From: Devosia sp. Root685
Lineage (GTDB): Bacteria > Pseudomonadota > Alphaproteobacteria > Rhizobiales > Devosiaceae
NCBI RefSeq assembly: GCF_001427875.1
Contig: NZ_LMHK01000005.1
Location: 1-64,000 of the forward strand
Direction of reading: 5' to 3'
DNA length: 64,000 nucleotides
Position numbers and translations under genes: made by a program. The notes beneath the pieces were generated by a model. That model was given only the letters and a program-made list of their open reading frames with translations. It had not been told where the DNA came from and did no database searches. Shown piece after piece: positions 49,299 through 56,536 of this stretch (positions are counted from its first letter, which is position 1; every line of letters starts with the position of its first letter).

Positions 49299-50300
49299 AT
49301 GAAATTTTCGATCCTCACCAAGGCCATTACCGGCGGCGTCGCTCTGAGCGCACTGATGGCCGGTGCAGCCTTCGCTGATGCCGCTCTCGTTTATGACGGC
49401 GGCGGCAAGTTCGACAAATCCTTCAATGAAGCCGCCTATAACGGCGCCGAAATGTTCAAGGCCGAAGGCGGCGCCTATCAGGACCTCGAAATTTCGGGCG
49501 ACGCCATGCGCGAACAGGCCATCCGCCAGTTCGCCTCGCGCGGCAACAACCCGATCGTCATGCCCGGCTTCTCGTGGGAAACCGCGCTGAAAGTCGTCGC
49601 ACCTGAATTCCCCGACACCAAGTTCACCATCATCGACACCGTCGTCGATCTGCCCAACGTGCAGTCCGTGGTCTTCAAGGAACAGGAAGGCTCCTACCTC
49701 GTCGGTATCCTTGCTGCCATGAAGTCGGAGACCGGCAAGATCGGCGTCGTCCCGGCCTTCAACTTCGACCTCCTCGAAGCCTTTGCCTGCGGCTATGCCC
49801 AGGGCGCCAAGTCGGTGAACCCCGATATCGCTGTGCTCGAAACCTATGTCGGCACCGGCTTTGAAGCCTTCAACGATCCGGTGAAGGCCACCGAAGTTGC
49901 AAAGTCCCAGCTCGATCAGGGCGCCGACGTGATCTTCCAGGTCGCCGGTGGCGCTGGCGCCGGCGTGCTCCAGGCTGCGGCCGACGCCGGCAAGTTCGGC
50001 ATCGGCGTCGATAGCAACCAGAACCACCTGCATCCTGGTTCGGTCCTGACCTCGATGATCAAGCGCGTCGACGTCGCCACCTACAACGCCATGAAGGGCG
50101 TTGAAGACGGCACCTGGGCTCCCGGCACCATCGTTCTGGGCCTCGCCGAAGACGGCGTTGGCGCGGCCTTTGACGACAACAACGCTTCGCTCATCACCGA
50201 TGACATGAAGGCCGCGGTCGAAAAGGCCACTGCCGATATCGTTTCGGGCGCTGTCTCCGTGCACGATTTCCGCTCCGACAAGGCGTGCCCGTCTCTCTAA
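49299..50300 (+). CDS. BMP-family nucleoside-binding periplasmic protein, transporter 2
   Basis: The 333-aa solute-binding protein has a Sec signal peptide (MKFSILTKAITGGVALSALMAGAAFA) and BMP features: ALVYDGGGKFDKSFNEAAYNGAE, FASRGNNPIVMPGFSW, FTIIDTVVD, VFKEQEGSYLVGILAA, FQVAGGAGAGVLQAA and GVDSNQNHLHPGSVLTSM. Unlike the first copy (8611), it lacks the twin-arginine motif. AGGGAG lies 8 nt before the ATG. It begins the second importer operon, followed by ATPase and two permeases. Confidence 0.94.
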   Translation: MKFSILTKAITGGVALSALMAGAAFADAALVYDGGGKFDKSFNEAAYNGAEMFKAEGGAYQDLEISGDAMREQAIRQFASRGNNPIVMPGFSWETALKVVAPEFPDTKFTIIDTVVDLPNVQSVVFKEQEGSYLVGILAAMKSETGKIGVVPAFNFDLLEAFACGYAQGAKSVNPDIAVLETYVGTGFEAFNDPVKATEVAKSQLDQGADVIFQVAGGAGAGVLQAAADAGKFGIGVDSNQNHLHPGSVLTSMIKRVDVATYNAMKGVEDGTWAPGTIVLGLAEDGVGAAFDDNNASLITDDMKAAVEKATADIVSGAVSVHDFRSDKACPSL

Positions 50301-50327
50301 ATTGAACGAAGAAGGGGAGGACTTCCA

Positions 50328-51998
50328 ATGACAAGTCTTCACCCGACAAATGCGCAGCGGTCCGAAGGGACCGCTGCTGCCCCGCTCGCTATCGAGCTTG
50401 TCGGCATCAACAAGCATTTCGGCCCGGTCCACGCCAATCGTGACATTCACCTCGCGATCAAACGCGGCACGGTGCATGGCATCGTGGGCGAAAACGGCGC
50501 CGGCAAATCGACCCTGATGTCGATCCTTTACGGCTTTTACACCGCCGACAGCGGCGAAATCCGCGTCAACGGCACGCCCGCCACCATCACCGATTCCCGC
50601 CATGCCCTCGCCCTCGGCATCGGCATGGTCCACCAGCATTTCATGCTGGTCGATAATTTCTCCGTCCTCGAAAATGTCGTGCTCGGCGCCGAGGACTCAG
50701 CCTTTCTCGCTCCGACGCTGAACAAGGCGCGCACCCAGCTCAAGGCGCTGGCCCGCGACTATGGCCTCGAAGTCGATCCTGACGCCATCATCGAAAACCT
50801 TTCGGTCGGCCAGCAGCAGCGCGTCGAAATTTTGAAAGCGCTCTATCGCGGCGCCGAAACCCTCATTCTCGACGAGCCCACCGGCGTTCTAACCCCTGAC
50901 GAGGCCGACCACCTCTTCCGCATCCTCGGCAAGCTGCGCGAAGAAGGCAAAACCATTATCCTCATCACGCACAAGCTGCGTGAAATCATGGCCATCACCG
51001 ACGAAGTCTCGGTCATGCGCCAGGGCGCCATGGTCAAAACCTTGACGACCAGTGAAACCTCGCCCGGCGAATTGGCCGAGCTGATGGTCGGCCGCCGCGT
51101 CCTCCTCCGCGTCGAAAAAGGCCCCGCCAGCCCCGGCAAGGTGTTGCTCGATGTCCAGGACCTCGTCGTCACCGATGATTTCAAAGTCCCGCGCGTCAAA
51201 GGCGTCTCGTTCCAGGTCCGCGCCGGCGAAATCGTCGGCATTGCCGGGGTCGCCGGCAATGGCCAGTCCGAACTCCTCGAATCCATCGCCGGCATGCGCG
51301 ATCAGCTCTTGGGCACCATCCGCCTCAATGGCGAAGTCCTCAGCCTTGAAGGCGACGACGGCGCCGCCCGCGCCCGTACCGCCGGCCTCGCCCACGTGCC
51401 CGAAGATCGCCTCCGCATGGGCCTCGTGACGACCTTCTCCGAATGGGAAAATTCCATTCTCGGCTACCAGCACAGCTATGGCGATGGCCCCGGCCTCGAT
51501 ATCGCCAAAGCGCGCCAGACGGCCGAAGAATACATCAAGAAATTCGACATCCGCCCGCCCAATATCGATCTGAAAACCGCCAATTTCTCCGGCGGCAATC
51601 AGCAAAAAATCGTCCTGGCGCGCGAAATGGAGCGCAATCCTGACGTGTTGATCGTCGGCCAGCCGACCCGTGGCGTCGATATCGGCGCCATCGAATTCAT
51701 CCACAATCAGATCATCAAGATGCGCGATGCCGGCAAGGCCATCCTGCTCGTCTCGGTGGAACTGGATGAAATCCGCTCGCTCGCCGATCGGATCCTCGTG
51801 ATTTTCGACGGCAAGATCGTGGGCGAAGCCGATCCGGCGACCGCCGACGAAACCGAACTTGGCCTCCTGATGACCGGCTCGCATGCATCGTCTGACAAGA
51901 CGCCGGGCCCCGGCACCTTGCCGGCACACGAAACCCCCGTGCAGCAGACGCTGGTCAAAATGAGCCCGCAAGACCTCTCCGGCAAGGATCCCAACTGA
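50328..51998 (+). CDS. Nucleoside ABC importer ATPase, double ABC domain, transporter 2
   Basis: The 556-aa protein has two ABC modules: Walker A GENGAGKST, signature VGQQQRVEI, Walker B LILDEPTGVL in the first; degenerate P-loop GVAGNGQSE, signature FSGGNQQKI and LIVGQPTRGVD in the second. It is 42 residues longer than the first importer's ATPase, mostly through N- and C-terminal tails (ending near LSGKDPN). GGGGAGGA precedes the ATG. Its TGA overlaps the next ATG (TGATG). Confidence 0.95.
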   Translation: MTSLHPTNAQRSEGTAAAPLAIELVGINKHFGPVHANRDIHLAIKRGTVHGIVGENGAGKSTLMSILYGFYTADSGEIRVNGTPATITDSRHALALGIGMVHQHFMLVDNFSVLENVVLGAEDSAFLAPTLNKARTQLKALARDYGLEVDPDAIIENLSVGQQQRVEILKALYRGAETLILDEPTGVLTPDEADHLFRILGKLREEGKTIILITHKLREIMAITDEVSVMRQGAMVKTLTTSETSPGELAELMVGRRVLLRVEKGPASPGKVLLDVQDLVVTDDFKVPRVKGVSFQVRAGEIVGIAGVAGNGQSELLESIAGMRDQLLGTIRLNGEVLSLEGDDGAARARTAGLAHVPEDRLRMGLVTTFSEWENSILGYQHSYGDGPGLDIAKARQTAEEYIKKFDIRPPNIDLKTANFSGGNQQKIVLAREMERNPDVLIVGQPTRGVDIGAIEFIHNQIIKMRDAGKAILLVSVELDEIRSLADRILVIFDGKIVGEADPATADETELGLLMTGSHASSDKTPGPGTLPAHETPVQQTLVKMSPQDLSGKDPN

Positions 51999-53086
51999 TG
52001 ACCCCTTTGCCGCGCTGGGCCGATGTCGTCCTCCTGCCGCTCCTCAATGTCGTCCTGGCCTTCCTCGTCGGCGGCCTCATCGTTCTCGCCGTTGGCCAGA
52101 ACCCGCTACAGGCCGTGGGCATCATGCTCTATGGTGCCTTCGGCTACGGCTCGGGCTTTGGTTACACGCTCTATTATACGACGGATTTCATCTTTGCCGG
52201 CCTCGCCGTGTCGCTGGCCTATCATGCCGGCCTCTTCAATATCGGCCCCGAGGGCCAGGCCTATGTCGGCGGCCTCGGCGTCATCCTGATCGGCCTCGCG
52301 CTTAACGGCACCCATTGGGCCATTGTTTTCCCGCTGATGATCATCTGCGGCGGGGCCTTCGGTGCGCTCTGGGCCTTTGTGCCCGGCTATCTGCAGGCCA
52401 AGCGCGGCAGCCACGTCGTCATCACCACCATTCTCTTCAATTTCATCGCCACCTCGATGATGGGTTTTCTGATTTCGCGCGTCCTGAAACCAGCGGGCGT
52501 CAATTCCGACGAAAGCGCCCCGCTCGAAGCGATCACCCGCGTGCCGCAACTGCGCACCTTCATCGAGCTCTTCAAGAATTCCCCGGTCAACCTGACCTTC
52601 TTCCTCGCCATCATTGCGCTGGTCTTCATCTATTGGCTGATCTGGCGCACGAAATTCGGCTATGCCGTCCGTGCCCTCGGCCAAAACCCGGTCGCCGCCA
52701 ATTATGCCGGTATTTCCAATCAGAAGATGATCATGATCGTCATGGCCATGTCCGGCGTTCTCGCTGCCATGGTTGCGGTCAACAATGTCGGCGGCGTCCA
52801 GGGCCGCCTCATTCTCAATTTCGTCAATGGCGCCGGCTTTGTCGGCATCGCCGTCGCTTTCATGGGTCGCGGCCATCCCGTCGGCGTCGGCCTTTCGGCG
52901 CTGCTCTTCGGTATCCTGTACCAAGGGGGCCAAGAGCTTGCCTTCCAGATGCCGGGCATTACCCGCGAAATGATCGTCACCATTCAGGCCCTCGTCATTC
53001 TCTTCACTGGCGCCATGGGCGACATGCTGCGCGCCCCGCTGGCGCGCTTGCTGACCCGATCCGAACCCGCGACGGGAGCCAAATGA
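51998..53086 (+). CDS. Nucleoside ABC importer permease 1, transporter 2
   Basis: The 362-aa membrane protein of the BPL_transp_2 family shows LAYHAGLFNIGPEGQAYVGGLG, ITTILFNFIATSMMGFLISR, the coupling helix GYAVRALGQNPVAANYAGI and FMGRGHPVGVGLSALLFGILYQGG. It overlaps the ATPase stop by one base and the second permease start by four, so the transporter is translated as a unit. Confidence 0.93.
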   Translation: MTPLPRWADVVLLPLLNVVLAFLVGGLIVLAVGQNPLQAVGIMLYGAFGYGSGFGYTLYYTTDFIFAGLAVSLAYHAGLFNIGPEGQAYVGGLGVILIGLALNGTHWAIVFPLMIICGGAFGALWAFVPGYLQAKRGSHVVITTILFNFIATSMMGFLISRVLKPAGVNSDESAPLEAITRVPQLRTFIELFKNSPVNLTFFLAIIALVFIYWLIWRTKFGYAVRALGQNPVAANYAGISNQKMIMIVMAMSGVLAAMVAVNNVGGVQGRLILNFVNGAGFVGIAVAFMGRGHPVGVGLSALLFGILYQGGQELAFQMPGITREMIVTIQALVILFTGAMGDMLRAPLARLLTRSEPATGAK

Positions 53087-54060
53087 TGGAAAGCTATCTC
53101 GTCGATATCACTCTCATCCTCGACTCCACCGTTCGCCTCGCCGTGCCGCTGATCCTTGCCTGTCTTGCCGGCCTTTATTCCGAGCGCGCTGGCATCGTCG
53201 ATATCGGGCTTGAGGGGAAACTCTTGGCTGGCGCTTTCGCCGCCGCCGCCATGTCCGCCGTCACCGGCTCGGCCTGGCTCGGCCTCCTCGCCGGCATCGG
53301 CGCGGCCCTGATATTTTCGGGCATTCACGGCCTTGCCTCGATCAATTTCAAAGGCAATCAGACCATTTCCGGCGTGGCCCTCAATTTCCTTGCCGCGGGC
53401 CTGACCACCTTCCTCGGCCAGTCCTGGTTCAAGCGCGGCGGCTACACGCCCCAGCTTTCCGGCGACCAGCGCTTCAATCCCATCACGCTGCCCTTCGCCA
53501 ATGAGCTGCGCGAAGTCCCCGTTATCGGCCAGATCTACTATGAGCTGATCTCGGGCCACAACATCATCACCTATGTCGCCTTCATCGCCGTTCCGGTCAC
53601 CGCCTGGGTGCTGTTCCGCACCCGCTTCGGCCTTCGCCTCCGCGCCGTCGGCGAAAACCCCAAAGCCATCGACACCGCCGGCATTTCGGTCACGCGCCTG
53701 CGCTATCAGGCCCTGATCATCACCGCCGTCCTCGTCGGCATCGGCGGCGCTTATCTCTCGATTGCCCAGTCCGCCGGCTTCAACAACAACATGTCCGCCG
53801 GCCGCGGCTATATCGCGCTCGCCGCCCTGATCTTTGCCAAATGGCGCCCGGGTCCAGCCTTGCTGGTCTGTCTGATGTTCGGCTTCCTCGACGCGGTCCA
53901 GTTCCGCATCCAGGGCCAGGTCTTCCCCATCATTGGCGAAGTCCCCGTCCAGGCCATCCAGGCACTGCCCTATATCCTGACGGTGATCCTCCTCGCCGGC
54001 TTCATCGGCCGCGCCGTGGCCCCAAAAGCCTCGGGCATTCCGTATACCAAGGAGCGGTAA
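53083..54060 (+). CDS. Nucleoside ABC importer permease 2, transporter 2
   Basis: The 325-aa permease has VPLILACLAGLYSERAGIVDIGLEGKLLAGAFAA, the coupling helix GLRLRAVGENPKAIDTAGI and NNNMSAGRGYIALAALIFAKWRP, typical for the NupQ-like partner. The start is the ATG at 53083 overlapping the previous stop (ATGATG; 53086 is equally possible). The upstream open frame from 52315 is antisense-style and is rejected. A family D inverted repeat follows 65 bp later and probably ends the operon. Confidence 0.93.
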   Translation: MMESYLVDITLILDSTVRLAVPLILACLAGLYSERAGIVDIGLEGKLLAGAFAAAAMSAVTGSAWLGLLAGIGAALIFSGIHGLASINFKGNQTISGVALNFLAAGLTTFLGQSWFKRGGYTPQLSGDQRFNPITLPFANELREVPVIGQIYYELISGHNIITYVAFIAVPVTAWVLFRTRFGLRLRAVGENPKAIDTAGISVTRLRYQALIITAVLVGIGGAYLSIAQSAGFNNNMSAGRGYIALAALIFAKWRPGPALLVCLMFGFLDAVQFRIQGQVFPIIGEVPVQAIQALPYILTVILLAGFIGRAVAPKASGIPYTKER

Positions 54061-54124
54061 GCCGTTTCTTGGTCTGCAAATTGGGGGTGTGCGTACACCC
54101 TCACACTCGGTTGTCACCCACCGG

Positions 54125-54197
54125 CTGTCACCCCGGCGAAGGCCGGGGCCCATCTCCAGATCTCGGGATGGATCCCGGATCAAGCCCGGGATGACAG
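54125..54197. repeat. Intergenic inverted repeat, family D copy 2
   Basis: CTGTCACCCCGGCGAAGGCCGGGGCCCATCT ... ATGGATCCCGGATCAAGCCCGGGATGACAG. Two adjacent hairpins within an inverted repeat, closely matching 46858-46927. It lies between the second importer operon and the deo genes. Confidence 0.8.
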
Positions 54198-54255
54198 CCC
54201 GTTATTGGATCAGCGACACGCGCAACACTAGGCCCGTAGAAGTTTGAGCGGAAAA

Positions 54256-54660
54256 ATGACCACCATCGACAGCACCCTATTCACCGCAGCAGAAGCTATC
54301 CGCGCCAAAGCCTATGCGCCCTATTCCAATTTCCACGTCGGCGCCGCCATTCTCGCTGACGACGGCAATATCTATTCCGGCTGCAACATCGAAAACGCCG
54401 CCTATCCCCAAGGCAACTGCGCCGAAACCTCAGCCATATCAGCCATGATCGCCGGCGGCGCCCGCCGCATCAAACGCATCTACGTCACCGGCCCCGGCAC
54501 GGCCCCCGTCACCCCCTGCGGCGGCTGCCGCCAACGCATCCGCGAATTCGCCGATCTCGACGTCGAAGTTATTTCGCACGGGGTGGATGGTGTAGCGCTG
54601 GTGCAGACCCTGGGCCAGTTGCTGCCGTACAGCTTCGGTCCGGAGTTTTTGGGCAAATGA
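54256..54660 (+). CDS. cdd: Cytidine deaminase (short, tetrameric type)
   Basis: The 134-aa enzyme has YAPYSNFHVGAAILADDG, SGCNIENAAYPQGNCAETSAI (C-A-E: zinc cysteine and catalytic glutamate) and TPCGGCRQRIREF (two more zinc cysteines), which is the homotetrameric class. It converts cytidine and deoxycytidine to uridine forms for the phosphorylases downstream. The ATG at 54256 is chosen; a TTG at 54244 is in frame. It is the second cytidine deaminase in the window, of a different structural class from 5196-6155. Confidence 0.95.
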   Translation: MTTIDSTLFTAAEAIRAKAYAPYSNFHVGAAILADDGNIYSGCNIENAAYPQGNCAETSAISAMIAGGARRIKRIYVTGPGTAPVTPCGGCRQRIREFADLDVEVISHGVDGVALVQTLGQLLPYSFGPEFLGK

Positions 54661-54664
54661 AAAA

Positions 54665-54713
54665 CACCCCCCTCCCATCCTCCCCCTTGATGGGGGAGGA
54701 TGGGAGGGGGTGT
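54665..54713. repeat. GC-rich intergenic inverted repeat, family A copy 3
   Basis: A nearly perfect stem of about 22 bp (ACACCCCCCTCCCATCCTCC and its complement) closes on a TTGA loop, with one bulged C. It fills the 84-bp gap between cdd and the purine-nucleoside phosphorylase, and would strongly affect transcript stability there. Confidence 0.8.
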
Positions 54714-54744
54714 CGGCAATCACGAATGTCGCGGAAGCCACCCC

Positions 54745-55539
54745 ATGAGCAAAGCCACCAAAACCATCCAAAAAATCGCCGGCCGCGAACCCATCGCCGC
54801 CGCCCTTGTCCTCGGCTCCGGCCTCTCGGCAATCGCCGACACGCTCGAAGACCGGGTAACCATCCCCTATTCCGAGCTGAAAGACTTTCCCGGCGCCGGC
54901 GTCTCCGGCCACGGCCGCGATCTCGTCCTCGGCATCATGGGCGGCAAGCGCGTGGCCATCCTCACCGGCCGCGAACATTATTACGAGCACGGCAATCCCG
55001 CCGCCATGCGCCCCGCGCTCGAAACCATGGCCGAGCTTGGCGCCGAAACCCTGCTGCTGACCAATTCCGCCGGCTCCCTCGACCAGCGCTTCGCCCCCGG
55101 CGACCTGATGCTGATCTCAGATCACATCAATTATAACGGCCTCAATCCCCTGATCGGCGAACCGACCGACCGTCGTTTTGTGAACATGGTCGATAGCTAC
55201 AATCCCGACATCCGCGCCAAGGCAAAGTCCGCTGCGGAGCGTCTGGGCATTGCCCTCGGGGAGGGCGTATACTTCTGGTATTCCGGCCCAAGTTTTGAAA
55301 CCCCGGCCGAAATCCAGATGGCCATTCGCCTCGGCGCAACTGCCGTCGGCATGTCAACGGTCCCGGAAGTGATCCTTGGTCGCTTCCTGGGTATGCAAGT
55401 CTGGGCCTGCTCGTCCATCACCAATATGGGCGCAGGTCTATCGAGCGAAAACATCAGCCATGAACATACCAAGACCATGGCGGTGCAAGGGGCGGCCAAG
55501 CTGCAAAAGCTGATCCCAGCCCTGGTGGAGGAGCTATGA
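54745..55539 (+). CDS. Purine-nucleoside phosphorylase (class II, trimeric type)
   Basis: The 264-aa enzyme cleaves purine (deoxy)nucleosides with phosphate to base and (deoxy)ribose-1-phosphate. Motifs are VLGSGLSAIAD (phosphate loop), GRDLVLGIMGGKRVAILTGREHYYEHG, LLTNSAGSLDQRFAPGDLMLISDHINY, FWYSGPSFETPAEI and VGMSTVPEVILGR with SSITNMGAG. It shares its stop with the deoC start (ATGA). The products feed phosphopentomutase (60383). Confidence 0.93.
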   Translation: MSKATKTIQKIAGREPIAAALVLGSGLSAIADTLEDRVTIPYSELKDFPGAGVSGHGRDLVLGIMGGKRVAILTGREHYYEHGNPAAMRPALETMAELGAETLLLTNSAGSLDQRFAPGDLMLISDHINYNGLNPLIGEPTDRRFVNMVDSYNPDIRAKAKSAAERLGIALGEGVYFWYSGPSFETPAEIQMAIRLGATAVGMSTVPEVILGRFLGMQVWACSSITNMGAGLSSENISHEHTKTMAVQGAAKLQKLIPALVEEL

Positions 55540-56528
55540 GTCTCAAAGTCGTCGACAGCACCGTGAGCCACGCGCCCGTGCACAAGCGCAATCCCGGCTA
55601 CCCCCTCGATCTCGATTGGGTCGAACGCGTCCGCATGAACCGCTCGGCGCTCGAACGCCGCGCCGGCTCCATTGGCGCACGCCGCACGGTCAAGAAGGAC
55701 TACCAGCTCGCCTGGCTTTTGAAGGCGATCACCCTGATCGACCTGACGACGCTCAACGCCGACGACACCGCCGGCCGCGTCGAACGCCTCTGCGCCAAGG
55801 CCCGCAATCCGCTCCGCTCCGACATCGTCGAAAAGCTCGGCGTGGGGGATCTCCGCATCCTCCCCGGCGCCGTCTGCGTCTACCACACCTTCGTCAAAAC
55901 CGCCGTCGATGCCCTCCAAGGCACCGGCATCCCCGTCGCCGCCGTCTCGACCGCCTTCCCCCATGGCCTCGCCCCCGTCGAAACCAAGATTGCCGAAATC
56001 GAAGCCTCGGTGCGCGATGGCGCCCAGGAAATCGACATCGTCATCGAGCGCGGCATGGTTTTGCGCGGCGACTGGCAGGCGCTCTACGATCAGGTCAAAT
56101 CCTTCCGCAAAGCCTGCGGCGACGCGCACATCAAAACCATTCTGGGCACCGGCGAACTCGCGACCCAGACCAATATCGCCAAAGCCTCGCTCGTCTGCAT
56201 GCTGGCCGGCGCCGATTTCATCAAGACCTCGACCGGCAAGGAAAAGGTCAACGCCAATCTCGTCACCTCGCTGACCATGATCCGCATGATCCGCTGGTTC
56301 GGCGAAGAGACCGGCATCGAAATCGGCTACAAACCAGCCGGCGGCATCGCCACGGCGGGCGATGCGCTAAAATACATGGCGCTGATGAAGGAGGAGCTGG
56401 GGACGCGTTACCTCAATCCTCATCTGTTCCGCTTCGGTGCTAGCAGTCTGCTAACCGATATAGAGCGCCAACTCGAACATGGCCTCACTGGCCATTATGC
56501 CGCCGATTACCGCCAGCCCCTGGTGTGA
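55536..56528 (+). CDS. deoC: Deoxyribose-phosphate aldolase
   Basis: DeoC splits deoxyribose-5-phosphate to glyceraldehyde-3-phosphate and acetaldehyde. The 330-aa protein has IDLTTLNADDT, VCVYHTFVKTA, VSTAFPHG, the second lysine region and the Schiff-base lysine in ADFIKTSTGKEKVN, and YKPAGGIATAGDALKY. It is the long eukaryote-like form with an N-terminal extension, rather than the roughly 250-aa E. coli form. ATGA overlap with the phosphorylase and a 9-bp gap to the aldehyde dehydrogenase show co-expression. Confidence 0.95.
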   Translation: MSLKVVDSTVSHAPVHKRNPGYPLDLDWVERVRMNRSALERRAGSIGARRTVKKDYQLAWLLKAITLIDLTTLNADDTAGRVERLCAKARNPLRSDIVEKLGVGDLRILPGAVCVYHTFVKTAVDALQGTGIPVAAVSTAFPHGLAPVETKIAEIEASVRDGAQEIDIVIERGMVLRGDWQALYDQVKSFRKACGDAHIKTILGTGELATQTNIAKASLVCMLAGADFIKTSTGKEKVNANLVTSLTMIRMIRWFGEETGIEIGYKPAGGIATAGDALKYMALMKEELGTRYLNPHLFRFGASSLLTDIERQLEHGLTGHYAADYRQPLV

Positions 56529-56536
56529 GGCCCCAA

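Noticed and set aside
52315..53082. Open frame extending the last permease upstream
   Set aside because: It is a shadow of the preceding permease in a second frame; the permease fold begins at 53083.
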